Notes: generated from the sequence alone by a model not told the origin. A DNA stretch of 64,000 bases from Candidatus Woesebacteria bacterium (GCA_020429045.1 JAGQLS010000001.1:1-64000), one strand, 5' to 3'. Counted from the first letter of the stretch, positions 35,101-44,863 are shown. Made by a program: numbers and translations.

Positions 35101-35848
35101 CGATCATAGTGTACTGATAAAGCTTTGCCCGCACAAGAAATGAATGAAAACTCATAATAAACGAATAGATAAATCCCTGCACACCTTCCACACACCCAAG
35201 AAGAAAAAAATAGGTATAGAAAAACTTTCCCAATGGGAAAAAAATAAGGTGAAATAACGAAGGTTGTATACCCTGTTTCATCAATTCTTTTGCTCGGATT
35301 GTGCTGTAGGTATTTACAGAAAGGAGAAAACCTTTGATTGAATCGTGTGCATGGTGGATAAGCGGATGCTCGAGTGTGCACGTGTTACGGTTCGTCGCAA
35401 AACATTCGTGAATAGTTCCCTCCCAGTGTCCAGTGTCTTTTTTCATAAGGCGAGCGAAGCCTTGGTGTGCAGCTTTATACAGTTCGCCAAGAGCTAATTT
35501 TTTACCCCAAAAAACATCTATGCGCTTTATCGCATACACGTCGCATGTTGGGTGTTGCAACACGCTCTGGATTTCATCACGAAGTTCTGGGGTAACACGC
35601 TCGTCTGCGTCGACGAAGAGCAACCAATCGGTTTTAACCATATTCATCGCCTTATTGCGCTGCGTTGCAAAATTGTCGTTGACGGGCGCATTGATAACCT
35701 CAGCGCTTTCTTTTCGCGCGAGAGCAGCTGTGTTGTCTGTAGAATTATCATCCAGAACCACCACACGATCGCAAAAGGAGAGCGATTGCAAACACGCCAC
35801 AATATTTTTTTCCTCATTTTTCGCAAGAACAACAGCAGTAAGGTTCAT
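35081..35848 (-). CDS. Family 2 glycosyltransferase (WaaE/KdtX-like)
   Basis: A 255-aa GT-A-fold glycosyltransferase. Near the N-terminus are LTAVVLAKNEEKNI, VVVLDDNSTDNT and the DXD-type motif DWLLFVDADERVTPEL, as in WaaE-type sugar transferases. The C-terminal ~80 residues contain hydrophobic segments (LFHLIFFPLGKFFYTYFFLLG) that likely anchor it to the membrane. It is 6 bp after the EamA-like gene and overlaps the ligase gene. Sugar donor unknown. Confidence 0.88.
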   Translation of the reverse strand: MNLTAVVLAKNEEKNIVACLQSLSFCDRVVVLDDNSTDNTAALARKESAEVINAPVNDNFATQRNKAMNMVKTDWLLFVDADERVTPELRDEIQSVLQHPTCDVYAIKRIDVFWGKKLALGELYKAAHQGFARLMKKDTGHWEGTIHECFATNRNTCTLEHPLIHHAHDSIKGFLLSVNTYSTIRAKELMKQGIQPSLFHLIFFPLGKFFYTYFFLLGCVEGVQGFIYSFIMSFHSFLVRAKLYQYTMIDDTSSR

Positions 35849-35854
35849 GGTGTG

Positions 35855-36277
35855 TTATCGTAAATTTGCGTAAATGATAAAGCTGAATCCAAAGAATAAA
35901 AAAAGAAATCCTATGGCTTGAACTTTTGAAATAGTTTCGTGAAAGAAAATATAACTGAGCGCAGCAGAAAAAAATATAGCACCACCAAAAACTATCGGAG
36001 CCACAATACCAATTTTGCTTGATGCATAACTCTTGTTTAAAAAAATTGTAAAAAGAGCAACAGCTATACCCGTTAATATTGAAAAAACTACTCCTTTAAT
36101 AGAATTTAATTTTGCTTCAGCCTTACTCCATGAAGCAATCAGTACTACAATAGGTAAAACTGCTGAAATAGCATTTGAAATTGCAGGAGCAAGCACAAAG
36201 GAGGTGTTTCTTGATGCGACAGTCCCGAGTAAAATAGCGCACGTGTAAAAAACAAGTGCCAATAAAATATTAAGCAT
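35855..36277 (-). CDS. EamA-like four-helix membrane transporter
   Basis: A 140-aa protein of four or five membrane helices with the half-size EamA/DMT arrangement (AISNAISAVLPIVVLIASW; GVVFSILTGIAVALFTIFLNKSYA; GGAIFFSAALSYIFFHETISKVQAIGF). Full DMT carriers are tandem duplications of this unit, so this one presumably works as a dimer, as in ArnE/F-type flippases. Its position before a GT2 and a ligase hints at a lipid-linked sugar, but that is inference. Confidence 0.75.
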   Translation of the reverse strand: MLNILLALVFYTCAILLGTVASRNTSFVLAPAISNAISAVLPIVVLIASWSKAEAKLNSIKGVVFSILTGIAVALFTIFLNKSYASSKIGIVAPIVFGGAIFFSAALSYIFFHETISKVQAIGFLFLFFGFSFIIYANLR

Positions 36278-36307
36278 ACTATTATTTATAATACGTAGTT
36301 TTTATTG

Positions 36308-36381
36308 TGCTCGTGCGTGGACTTGAACCACGGACCTTTCGAATGTGAATCGAACGCTCTAGCCAACTGAGCTACACGAGC
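36308..36381 (-). tRNA. tRNA-Val (anticodon CAC)
   Basis: A 74-nt minus-strand cloverleaf: acceptor GCTCGTG pairs with CACGAGC, the anticodon arm is TTCGA-TTCACAT-TCGAA, the T-arm is CGTGGTTCAAGTCCACG. CCA is not encoded. It lies between the EamA-like gene and divergent lepB. Confidence 0.95.
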
Positions 36382-36444
36382 TTGCAACACCCCATTATAC
36401 TTCATAACTTGTTATTCTTGGTAAGCTTGTTTACAATAAATTCT

Positions 36445-37059
36445 ATGCGATTTGTAAAATCGATCATCAATTTTGTGATGGAAATTCTCGAAACCGTCGT
36501 GTTCGTTGGGTCGATCTTTATTGTTATGTACCTCTTTGTTCTTCAGCCAAATCAGGTAAAAGGCGCCTCCATGGAGCCAAGTTTTCAAACCGGCAATTAC
36601 ATCTTCACGAGTAAAATGACGTATAAAATGCGCCAACCGGAACGCGGCGACGTGATCGTCTTTAAATCTCCCCAAAATCCGGATATCGAATTCATAAAAC
36701 GCATCGTTGGACTTCCTGGCGACACGGTTCTTGTCGAAAACCAGGAAGTCTATGTAAACGGCAACAAACTTGCAGAGCCTTACATTTCTGCCAAAACAAC
36801 CATTTTCTCAGGAGGTTTTCTTAAAGAAGGTGAAGAGATAATTGTGCCGGATGGATATTATTTTGTCATGGGCGACAACAGACCGCATTCATCTGATTCA
36901 CGTGAGTTTGGACCTATACCAAAAGAGTCGATCATTGGACAGGTCTTTTTCAGATACTTCCCAGTTCATGAGGCAGGAAAAATTCAAAATCCTGTTCCTG
37001 AGTCGCTTCGCACGCTTATAAACGATTACTCTCCGATTTACATCAGTCTAGAACAATAA
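36445..37059 (+). CDS. lepB: Signal peptidase I
   Basis: Cleaves signal peptides at the outer membrane face. From the ATG at 36445 the protein is 204 aa; an upstream TTG (36382) abutting the tRNA is unlikely. It has one membrane helix (about 15-33), the catalytic Ser42 in GASMEPSF, the general-base Lys85 in FIKRIVGLPGD, and box E GDNRPHSSDSREFGPI. It overlaps the convergent ParB-like gene by 17 bp. Confidence 0.95.
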   Translation: MRFVKSIINFVMEILETVVFVGSIFIVMYLFVLQPNQVKGASMEPSFQTGNYIFTSKMTYKMRQPERGDVIVFKSPQNPDIEFIKRIVGLPGDTVLVENQEVYVNGNKLAEPYISAKTTIFSGGFLKEGEEIIVPDGYYFVMGDNRPHSSDSREFGPIPKESIIGQVFFRYFPVHEAGKIQNPVPESLRTLINDYSPIYISLEQ

Positions 37060-37630
37060 GGTGCTCCTCTAGATCCGGTTCTTCGTAACCCTTAGAAAGG
37101 AGCTTGTCAATGATTTCTCTTATTTTTTTGGTCGTTACTACGCTATTTCCTTTCATCATAATCTGTATTTTTCCTTCAATACGCGTTTGTTTGAGCTTCA
37201 CATCGACATCAAACCTTTTTGATAGCAACTCAGCAAAGCGCTTAAGTTCATTAGGAGAGATACGAGTACTGTGTGAGTGCACATTGTACCGCGCGTTTCG
37301 GATATATTCCTCTGTTTCATAGGTTGAAAGTTTGTTTTCGAGAATCTGACTATATAAATCATGAATTATATTTTCATCGTTCAGGCGGGCAAGAAGCATC
37401 AGGTGTGTACCGCTGAGCTGTTTTGCGTAGTAACCGTCCATGACATATGCCGGCAAATCGAGAATAGGTAAAAGCTGGGAAAGATAAGAAGGTTTAAGGC
37501 CAACTTGATTGGCGATATCCTTGAGCTTGAGCTGTTTTTCACGATATAAATAATCAACGAGCTCTGCCTTTTTAAAAATATTTGAAGTAGATTTAAACTG
37601 CTCTATTGCAGACGATGTAGTGATCGGCAT
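37043..37630 (-). CDS. ParB-like HTH protein lacking the CTPase domain
   Basis: A 195-aa protein that matches only the middle of ParB/KorB: an HTH (LKLKDIANQVGLKPSYLSQLLPILDLPAYV, about residues 35-64), then KQLSGTHLMLLARLND and LSTYETEEYIRNAR. The N-terminal CTP-binding domain with the GxxRxxR patch is absent: the protein begins only ~20 residues before the helical region. The C-terminal ~75 residues are basic and alternating, possibly a dimerisation or second DNA-binding domain. It lies 7 bp after rpmA. A regulator rather than a partition protein is likely. Confidence 0.7.
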   Translation of the reverse strand: MPITTSSAIEQFKSTSNIFKKAELVDYLYREKQLKLKDIANQVGLKPSYLSQLLPILDLPAYVMDGYYAKQLSGTHLMLLARLNDENIIHDLYSQILENKLSTYETEEYIRNARYNVHSHSTRISPNELKRFAELLSKRFDVDVKLKQTRIEGKIQIMMKGNSVVTTKKIREIIDKLLSKGYEEPDLEEHLIVLD

Positions 37631-37637
37631 GCCTACA

Positions 37638-37883
37638 TTATACTATTTTCACGTACTGCTTGCCTTCACGCTGATAAAATTCAACTGTGCCTTCTTTGAG
37701 TGCAACGAGTGTATGATCGCGGGAAAGAAGAACGTTGTCGCCTGCGTGTACTTTAGTACCTCGCTGACGAATTATGATATTGCCAGCATGTGCGACTTGA
37801 CCACCATACAATTTTACGCCGAGGCGCTTGGATTTTGAATCACGGTTTCCTTTTACTGCTCGTTGAGCCTTGGTATGTGCCAT
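37638..37883 (-). CDS. rpmA: 50S ribosomal protein L27
   Basis: An 81-aa L27: [50 protein letters not shown] and an ending [15 protein letters not shown]. Its N-terminus lies near the peptidyl transferase centre. Located 3 bp after rplU, the usual L21-L27 pair. Confidence 0.97.
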   Translation of the reverse strand: MAHTKAQRAVKGNRDSKSKRLGVKLYGGQVAHAGNIIIRQRGTKVHAGDNVLLSRDHTLVALKEGTVEFYQREGKQYVKIV

Positions 37884-37886
37884 AAA

Positions 37887-38198
37887 TTAGATAGATGTAA
37901 TTTGAATTCTACTTAGCTGTGCTCGAAATCCGGTTCGGCGACGATAGCGCACTTTTGCTTTAAATTTTTGTACGTAAATTTTGTCACCTTTGACGTGTTC
38001 AAGCACTTTTGCTTTTGCCTGTTCTTTAAGTGTTGGTGTGCCAATTTCGGCTTTTCCTATCTCTTCATCAAACGACAATAGTACTTCGAGTGGGAATTCT
38101 TCTCCTTCTTTGTGGTTGACCTTGTCTATGACAAGTTCGTCGCCTTTTTTGACGAGATATTGCTTTCCGCCAATGCGAACAACTACTTTCTTTTCCAT
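37887..38198 (-). CDS. rplU: 50S ribosomal protein L21
   Basis: A 103-aa L21: VVRIGGKQYLVKKGDELVIDKV, then the C-terminal KFKAKVRYRRRTGFRAQLSRIQITSI signature. Co-directional with rpmA. Confidence 0.97.
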   Translation of the reverse strand: MEKKVVVRIGGKQYLVKKGDELVIDKVNHKEGEEFPLEVLLSFDEEIGKAEIGTPTLKEQAKAKVLEHVKGDKIYVQKFKAKVRYRRRTGFRAQLSRIQITSI

Positions 38199-38260
38199 TT
38201 GATAATTATACAGAAAAAACTATGAATATCAATCCGTTCTCAATTACATCATGATACTGT

Positions 38261-39295
38261 TTAGATTGCAAGAGCCATACCCATGAGAAGCATCATGATA
38301 AACGTACCGCCGTACGAGATGAATGGCAGCGGAAGTCCGGCAACAGGCAACATGCCAAGGTTCATGCCAATATTTATGAAAACGTGTAAAAAAAAGAACA
38401 CAGAAAACCCCATGGTGTAAAAAAATTGAAATTGTCTGACCGGTTCCCGTTCGTTGCGCAGTTCGTATGCCCGATGCATAAAAAAAAGAAATAACGTTGA
38501 TAATAATGCGATAACCAATAATCCACCGATCAAACCAAACTGCTCAATAAGCGAAGCAAAAGCAAAATCCGTGTGTTTTTCAGGAAGAAATGAAAGTTTC
38601 GATTGCGTTCCGACACCGAGTCCTTTTCCTACAATTTTTCCTGAACCCACCGTAATAATCGACTGACGCATGTTATATGAAACTGATTCGTTGTGCTGCT
38701 CAGGGCTGATAAATGAAGTAATGCGATTTTTTTGGTATGGTTGTAAAACAAGCCAGAAAAGCGGTAATAATACAATCCCCACGACCACACCAGTAAAAAC
38801 ATGTTTTTTTGGTACCGAGGACATAAGAAGCATGACAAAATAGACTAGACCAAAAACAAGGGATGTACCCAAATCCGGCTGAAAAAAGATAAGAATAAGG
38901 CCGGGTATAACATATAACAACGACCGCACGAACAGAAATGGCGAACTTAAGATGTCTTTGTGCTTGGCAAACAATGAAGAAAAAAAGATGAGAAATGTAA
39001 CTTTAAATACTTCAGAGGTCTGCAGTTGATAAAATCCAAAATCGATCCACCGTTTTGCGCCATTAAATTCTGCTCCAACAATGTATGTCAAAAAAAGAAG
39101 TGTAAGTCCCAAAATATACAGTGTTGTTGCATTTTCGAAATAAAAGAGAGGCTTAATTGAACGAACAACAAAAAAAAGAATTGAACCCAACACAAATGCG
39201 ACGATCTGTTTCTGCAATAAATCTGGGCGCACACCAAACAAATTTATCAACCCAAAGATAAAAAGAAGTAATACCACTAAGGCATATTTGTACAT
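38261..39295 (-). CDS. rodA: RodA-like SEDS peptidoglycan glycosyltransferase
   Basis: A 344-aa SEDS protein with about nine or ten membrane helices. It has AKRWIDFGFYQLQTSEVFKVTFLIF, FQPDLGTSLVFG, GVGTQSKLSFLPEKHTDFAFASLIEQFGLIGG and the C-terminal GLPLPFISYGGTFIMM that marks FtsW/RodA/SpoVE. A second SEDS protein, the ftsW-like gene at 46668-47771, is in the division cluster, so this one is assigned to elongation by elimination. It is co-directional with ileS (6 bp upstream). Confidence 0.88.
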   Translation of the reverse strand: MYKYALVVLLLFIFGLINLFGVRPDLLQKQIVAFVLGSILFFVVRSIKPLFYFENATTLYILGLTLLFLTYIVGAEFNGAKRWIDFGFYQLQTSEVFKVTFLIFFSSLFAKHKDILSSPFLFVRSLLYVIPGLILIFFQPDLGTSLVFGLVYFVMLLMSSVPKKHVFTGVVVGIVLLPLFWLVLQPYQKNRITSFISPEQHNESVSYNMRQSIITVGSGKIVGKGLGVGTQSKLSFLPEKHTDFAFASLIEQFGLIGGLLVIALLSTLFLFFMHRAYELRNEREPVRQFQFFYTMGFSVFFFLHVFINIGMNLGMLPVAGLPLPFISYGGTFIMMLLMGMALAI

Positions 39296-39301
39296 GCTTC
39301 A

Positions 39302-42268
39302 TTATAGCTCAACCACCAAATCCCCACCATATGAAACCTTTTCTGCACGGGTTTGTGTTACTATTTCTTCTTCAAAAGGCATAAACTGCTCGGGAAGTAT
39401 CAGTTTGACGCTGTCTCCGATACGTGCCCCAAGCTTTTTTCTCTGCTGCTGAATCGATCGAATAAGTTCACGCAATTCGCCCTCAAGTTTGAGCTCGGGC
39501 GTTATATCGGTATCGTAGGAAACAGTAATTTCTTCTGAGGGTGCATCTGTGATTTGTATTTGTTTGACGTTGAGTTCGTCTTGCAACAAAGTAAGGTATT
39601 GATCGAGATTTTCTTTGACAACAAGAGATTGATTTTTTGATAGCGTAACAGTTGCCAGAGCAAGCGGTTGTCGCACCTTGATTTTGAGTTCCTTGCGAGC
39701 GCGATGACCAACTTCTGCCACAGCTCGGATAAGCTGCATGTCAGACAATAAATTATCATCTTCGACGCTTGCAATTTCTGGCCAGCTTGCAAGGTGCACA
39801 GAATCTTTATTAGTCAAATGAGTGTACATCTCCTCGGAAATAAATGGCAAAAATGGGGAAACCACGATCGCCAAATTGGTAAGAACATAATACATTGTTG
39901 AATAAAAATCACGCTTGTCGTCTGAATCTTGAGAGCTTGCACCGGTTCTGTTTCTGCTGCGGCGGATGTACCACGTCGAAAGATCGGTAACAAACGACTC
40001 TATAGCTTCTGTTGCAACGCGGGAATCAAATACCATAAGCGCCTCATATACACGATCAACTGTTGCGTTGAAATAGCTATAAATCCATTGATCAAGCACG
40101 TGTGAAAGATCATTTAGTTCAAGCGGCGCGGTGATTTGTACGTTGTCTATTGCTTGATACGAACGATAGTACTTAAAACTGTTCCACAGGAGAAGATAAA
40201 AGGAGCGCCGCACTTCCTTGGCCTTGTTGTAACCAAAGAGTAAGTTATCTCCCGGGTTTTGGCGTGCATACATCCACCGCATGACGTCGACACCGATGAT
40301 GTCTGCACCTTCGTTGAATTCTATGGCATTTCCCCAACTCTTGTGCATAGCGCGACCGTGCTCGTCAAAAAGTGTCGCAAACCCCAGTACGCGCTTGAAA
40401 GGGTTCTCGTCTTCAAGGACAGTAGACATAGCAATAAGTGCGTAAAACCAGTTTTTGAACTGTCCGGGAAATGACTCGGTAATAAAATCTGCAGGGAACC
40501 ATCGCGACCACTCTTCTCTACTTTGTGGATAGAGTGGAGAAGTATTGTCTGCAGAAATAGTTGAAAACGGTACAATTCCCGCATCGAGCCAGGGGTTGCC
40601 TACGTCAAGGATGCGTGAAATCGGCTTTTTACATTTTTTGCATGCTATCTTTACCTCATCGATATACGGTTTGTGTGGCGACTTGCCTTCGAGTTGGCTC
40701 CAACCTTCGACTGCCCGCTTTTGCAGTTCTTCTTTTGAACCAATAACGTCAAATGTACCACACGCATTGCATTCATAAATTGGCAACGCGAGGCCCCAAT
40801 AGCGATTTTTCTTGCTGATGAGCCAATCGTGCATATTCTTGAGCCAGTCAAGTTCACGATCAAGCCCAAACGAAGGCATCCATGTTATTTTTTTGGCAAC
40901 ATCAATCATGCGCTTGCGCAATGTACGTTTATCTTTTTTATCACGCATCGAGAGTTTGTCCATGGCGATATACCACTCGTCAGCCACCTTCCAGACCAGT
41001 TCAGCCTTGCACCGCCAGCATCCTGGGTAGCGATGTTTATATTTTTCGATGAGAAAAACGCAATCATCGCCTTCTTTATCCTTCTTTTCTAAATAGTCAA
41101 GAATAAGACGAGGGTTTTTCTTTGCATTTTGCCCAGTTAAAAACCCAAGTCCTTCGAGATAGTCGGCATTGTCTGCAATCACCGGAATCATGGGAAGGCC
41201 GTATTTTTTTCCTAATTTGTAGTCTTGGGTACCAGCGCTTACTGCTGTGTGCACCAATCCGGTTCCTTCGTCGGTTGTGATCGGCATGATGAGGTTGTCG
41301 GTCGCAATCACTGTATGAAATGTTTCTTTGTTTGCTTTTGCTGTCTTTTTAACGGCTGGGAGATCGTCAAACGGAGCAGTATATTGTAAACCAACAAGAT
41401 CTTCTCCCTTGACTGTTTTAATAATCTTCTCCTCTCCCCATGTAAAAACACGTTTAAACGTATCTTTTGCAACCCAAAATCTCTTTTTTTCACTTCCTTC
41501 AACCAAAATATAATCAAGTTTTTTATCTACGGCGACGGCAACATTGGCAGGAATCGTCCATGGGGTTGTTGTCCACACAAGAAGGAATTCTCTCTCTCGC
41601 CCGACAATGGGAAATTCAAGGTAAATCGATTCGTGCACGACCTCTTTATAATCCTCGGTAAGCATTTCGTGCTGAGAAATAGCGGTTTCACAGCGTGGAC
41701 ACCACGGTACAGATTCTTGACCCTTATAGAGCCATCCGTGTTCGTAACATTGTTTGAGAAAGTGCCAAATGGTATAGTTATTTTCATCGCTCATGGTGAA
41801 ATATGAGTTATCCCAGTCCATAAAATACCCTAAGCGCTTAGACTGGTCTGTTTGTATTTCAGAAAATTTTTTGACGCGATCTTTACAAAGCTGTACAAAC
41901 TTTGCCACCGATGCTTGTTTGTCACCAGGTATCAAATTTTCTATATCTTTTTTGTTTTTAAGTTTTAAATCCTTCTCTACTTCGACTTCTACCCATAAAC
42001 CCTGGCAATCAAAACCATTTTGAAATCGTTGTTTGTGCCCGAGAAGATTGTGAAATTTTTGCCACAAATCTTTATAGGTTCTCCCCCAGGCGTGGTGTAC
42101 TCCCATGGGGTTGTTTGCGGTTATTGGACCGTCAAGAAAGGAAAATGTTTCTTCCGCTTGTGCGTTTTTCTGGAGATACTTGGAAATAATGCCGCTTTCG
42201 TACCAATGCTGTAACCATTTTTTTTCCATTTCAACGAATTGTTCGTTAAGCGTGTTCGTTTGTTGCAT
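39302..42268 (-). CDS. ileS: Isoleucyl-tRNA synthetase (variant signature motifs)
   Basis: A 988-aa class I synthetase charging tRNA-Ile. The ATP-binding HIGH motif reads HHAWG (58-62) and the KMSKS loop reads MHKSWGN, variants I associate with a branch of IleRS seen in CPR and Chloroflexi-type bacteria. The editing (CP1) domain has TTPWTIPANVAVAV and TDEGTGLVHTA; CxxC pairs (CPRC; CNAC..CKKC) suggest bound zinc. The anticodon-binding domain and a C-terminal extension follow. It lies between ftsZ and the rodA-like gene. Confidence 0.92.
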   Translation of the reverse strand: MQQTNTLNEQFVEMEKKWLQHWYESGIISKYLQKNAQAEETFSFLDGPITANNPMGVHHAWGRTYKDLWQKFHNLLGHKQRFQNGFDCQGLWVEVEVEKDLKLKNKKDIENLIPGDKQASVAKFVQLCKDRVKKFSEIQTDQSKRLGYFMDWDNSYFTMSDENNYTIWHFLKQCYEHGWLYKGQESVPWCPRCETAISQHEMLTEDYKEVVHESIYLEFPIVGREREFLLVWTTTPWTIPANVAVAVDKKLDYILVEGSEKKRFWVAKDTFKRVFTWGEEKIIKTVKGEDLVGLQYTAPFDDLPAVKKTAKANKETFHTVIATDNLIMPITTDEGTGLVHTAVSAGTQDYKLGKKYGLPMIPVIADNADYLEGLGFLTGQNAKKNPRLILDYLEKKDKEGDDCVFLIEKYKHRYPGCWRCKAELVWKVADEWYIAMDKLSMRDKKDKRTLRKRMIDVAKKITWMPSFGLDRELDWLKNMHDWLISKKNRYWGLALPIYECNACGTFDVIGSKEELQKRAVEGWSQLEGKSPHKPYIDEVKIACKKCKKPISRILDVGNPWLDAGIVPFSTISADNTSPLYPQSREEWSRWFPADFITESFPGQFKNWFYALIAMSTVLEDENPFKRVLGFATLFDEHGRAMHKSWGNAIEFNEGADIIGVDVMRWMYARQNPGDNLLFGYNKAKEVRRSFYLLLWNSFKYYRSYQAIDNVQITAPLELNDLSHVLDQWIYSYFNATVDRVYEALMVFDSRVATEAIESFVTDLSTWYIRRSRNRTGASSQDSDDKRDFYSTMYYVLTNLAIVVSPFLPFISEEMYTHLTNKDSVHLASWPEIASVEDDNLLSDMQLIRAVAEVGHRARKELKIKVRQPLALATVTLSKNQSLVVKENLDQYLTLLQDELNVKQIQITDAPSEEITVSYDTDITPELKLEGELRELIRSIQQQRKKLGARIGDSVKLILPEQFMPFEEEIVTQTRAEKVSYGGDLVVEL

Positions 42269-42363
42269 AGATAAAAATAATTAATAACGAAAGCGTACGT
42301 TTGTTATTGTAACAAAAAAGAGTAGTATTGTCCTTAAGAAAACGCAATCATTAAAGAAGCGTC

Positions 42364-43524
42364 TTACTTTTTTCTCAAAAAAGCGGGGATGTCGAACTCT
42401 TCGAGGTCGTCTTTGGAAGTGGTACTTTTCACCGGTTCGATTTTCGGTTCTTTTCCCTCATCTTCTGGTGGGTAAAGCGACATATCATCTTCTTCTGCCT
42501 CGTCTTCCGAGGTTAAACTCATCAACTCATCATCTTGTGAAGGCCGGTGGAACTTAAAAAGTTTCATGCGGTCTTCGTCAAAGCGCGTTGCAATAACCGT
42601 TATCTTGAGTTGATCAACAAGCGATTCGTTTATCGCAGCTCCGAAGATGATGTTTGCATCCGGATCAACAGATTTTGAAATAAGTGTAGCTGCCTCATCA
42701 ATCTCAGACATCGTGAGGTCTGTGCCACCAACAATATTGAGTAAGATTCCCTTCGCCCCTTCGATGTTGGTATCCAAAAGCGGGGAAGAAATGGCTTGGC
42801 GAATAGCGGAAATAGCGCGCTTGTCGCCGCTGCCGGTGCCCATCCCCATGAGAGCGTTTCCGGAATTTTCCATGATTGACTTTACATCTGCAAAGTCGAC
42901 ATTGATAAGGCCGGGGAGGGTGATAAGTTCAGCTATCCCCTTTACGCCCTGATGCAAAACTGAGTCAATTTTCTTAAACGCCTCAAGAATCGAAGTTTTT
43001 TTGTCGATAATCTGCAGGACGCGCTGGTTTGGGATGACAATGAGTGTATCTACTTTTTCTTTCAATTGATCAATGCCCGATTCTGCTGAGCTGCGACGTG
43101 GTGCACCTTCAAAGTCAAATGGTTTTGTTACCACTGCAACGGTCAAAGCACCAGCCTCCTTGGCAACTTCTGCAACAATTGGCGAAGCACCAGTTCCTGT
43201 GCCTCCGCCTTCGCCGCAGGTGATGAAGATCATATCCGCAGACCCAAGTTCGTCTTTGAGTTTTGCACGAGATTCCTCAGCTGCCTGACGACCGATTTCT
43301 GGGTCCCCGCCTGAGCCTAGCCCTTTGGTCACCTGGTCTCCAATTTGCACTTTTATCTCTGCCTTGTGGTGAAGAAGAGCCTGAGCATCGGTATTTATAG
43401 CAACAAACTCGACGCCTTCGATACCCCCTTCTTCAATCATCGAAGAAATGGCGTTTCCGCCACCACCACCGACACCGACTACTTTTATTTTTGCAGGTTG
43501 ACCCGCACTGGGTTTTATAAGCAT
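42364..43524 (-). CDS. ftsZ: Cell division protein FtsZ
   Basis: The tubulin-like GTPase that forms the division ring. In the 386-aa protein GVGGGGGNAISSM starts the GTPase, the tubulin signature GGGTGTG is at 106-112 (followed by ASP instead of the more common AAP), and NVDFADVKSIMENSG is the T7 loop. A variable acidic linker follows, and the conserved C-terminal peptide EEFDIPAFLRKK ends the protein; this binds FtsA. Located 12 bp after ftsA. Confidence 0.97.
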   Translation of the reverse strand: MLIKPSAGQPAKIKVVGVGGGGGNAISSMIEEGGIEGVEFVAINTDAQALLHHKAEIKVQIGDQVTKGLGSGGDPEIGRQAAEESRAKLKDELGSADMIFITCGEGGGTGTGASPIVAEVAKEAGALTVAVVTKPFDFEGAPRRSSAESGIDQLKEKVDTLIVIPNQRVLQIIDKKTSILEAFKKIDSVLHQGVKGIAELITLPGLINVDFADVKSIMENSGNALMGMGTGSGDKRAISAIRQAISSPLLDTNIEGAKGILLNIVGGTDLTMSEIDEAATLISKSVDPDANIIFGAAINESLVDQLKITVIATRFDEDRMKLFKFHRPSQDDELMSLTSEDEAEEDDMSLYPPEDEGKEPKIEPVKSTTSKDDLEEFDIPAFLRKK

Positions 43525-43536
43525 AGATATGTTAAA

Positions 43537-44811
43537 TTATCCGGGTAAAAATTGTTTGAAAAATTTTTGAACATTGGACATTATATCAGCAAAGGAAACA
43601 TTTTTCAGAATCTGATTGAAATTTTTAAATGAAGTTGTGTCTTCTTGAGAAAGTGACGAACCATAATACATAAGTCCAAGAGTTGTGGAATATTGTGGGT
43701 GAGAAATCTCGTCAACCAAACCGGCTACGCGATCTGGCATACCTACGCGAATCGGCAGCCGCATGACGCGGCGACCCATATCGACTATGCCGATAGTCAA
43801 TGCTCCCCCGCCGGTAAGCACAATCCCCGACGGAATTTGTTTTTCATACCCACTTTTTGTTATCTCTTCTCGTAAATAACTGTAAATTTCCTCAAGGCGT
43901 GGCCCGATGATACCGTCGACCAGTTCATTGGTAGTGACATCTGGTAGTTTTTCAGGAATTCCCAGCTTGGCTGTGGTCAAAAAATCTTTTTCTTTATCTT
44001 TGATTGCTTTTTTAACTGCTTTTACGTTGCCGCTAAGATATAGTTTTATTTTTTCAGCAGAATCGAGAGAAACGCGTAAACCGACAGCGATATCGTTACT
44101 TATGTGACGTGCGCCAATTGGGATAGATGAAGAGTACGACAGAGCTTCTTCAATAAAAATCGCGATGTCTATCTTTCCACCTCCTATGTCTACTACCGCA
44201 ACGCCAAGATCACGCTCGGTGTCGGTAATGACAGATTCTGCAGAGGCTACCCCGGAAAAAACAAATCCGCTGTTTTTGATACCTAAATCGTTAAGTACCT
44301 TCTCAATATTTTTGAGTACCGTTGTTGAGGCAGTGATGATGTGTGTATCAACTTCCAGTCGCACCCCGCTCATACCCGTTGGGTTATTGATACCACCTTG
44401 ACCGTCGACACTATATTCACGGGGGACAACATCTATAACCTGCCTCGTGTTTGAGAGGGAGATTGCACGCGCAGCCTCAATCACGCGGCGCACGTCTTCG
44501 TCGACAACCTCAAACTGTGGATTGGCCACAGCTACGATTCCGTGAGAATTCATAGAAGAAATATGCGGCCCACCGACAGATACGTAAGCTTCTTTGATAC
44601 GATGCCCTGCCATACGTTCTGCTTTTTCGACACTTACCTCAAGACCAGAGATGACTTGATCTATGTCGACAATCATTCCTTTTTTTACCCCACGAGACGG
44701 CGTGGTATTAAATCCGATGATGCGCATCTCTCCATCGTCGTTTTGGAGGGCAACAATCGTTGCTATTTTGGTGCTTCCGATGTCTATACCGCAAACAATA
44801 TGTTCTGCCAT
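43537..44811 (-). CDS. ftsA: Cell division protein FtsA
   Basis: The actin-like membrane tether for FtsZ, 424 aa. It shows CGIDIGSTKIATIVA (phosphate 1), GVAVVDIGGGKIDIAIF (phosphate 2), the 1C subdomain, SGIVLTGGGALTIG (adenosine motif), and a C-terminal amphipathic helix (FADIMSNVQKFFKQFLPG) for membrane binding. It lies between ftsQ and ftsZ, in the classic order. Confidence 0.96.
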   Translation of the reverse strand: MAEHIVCGIDIGSTKIATIVALQNDDGEMRIIGFNTTPSRGVKKGMIVDIDQVISGLEVSVEKAERMAGHRIKEAYVSVGGPHISSMNSHGIVAVANPQFEVVDEDVRRVIEAARAISLSNTRQVIDVVPREYSVDGQGGINNPTGMSGVRLEVDTHIITASTTVLKNIEKVLNDLGIKNSGFVFSGVASAESVITDTERDLGVAVVDIGGGKIDIAIFIEEALSYSSSIPIGARHISNDIAVGLRVSLDSAEKIKLYLSGNVKAVKKAIKDKEKDFLTTAKLGIPEKLPDVTTNELVDGIIGPRLEEIYSYLREEITKSGYEKQIPSGIVLTGGGALTIGIVDMGRRVMRLPIRVGMPDRVAGLVDEISHPQYSTTLGLMYYGSSLSQEDTTSFKNFNQILKNVSFADIMSNVQKFFKQFLPG

Positions 44812-44863
44812 ATCAAATGTACGATTACTATATAAATAAATTGTATCAAGTTTTCTTGTTCAC

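Noticed and set aside
36382-36444. Upstream TTG start for lepB abutting tRNA-Val
   Set aside because: The extra 21 residues are not family-like; the ATG at 36445 gives the expected short tail before the membrane helix.
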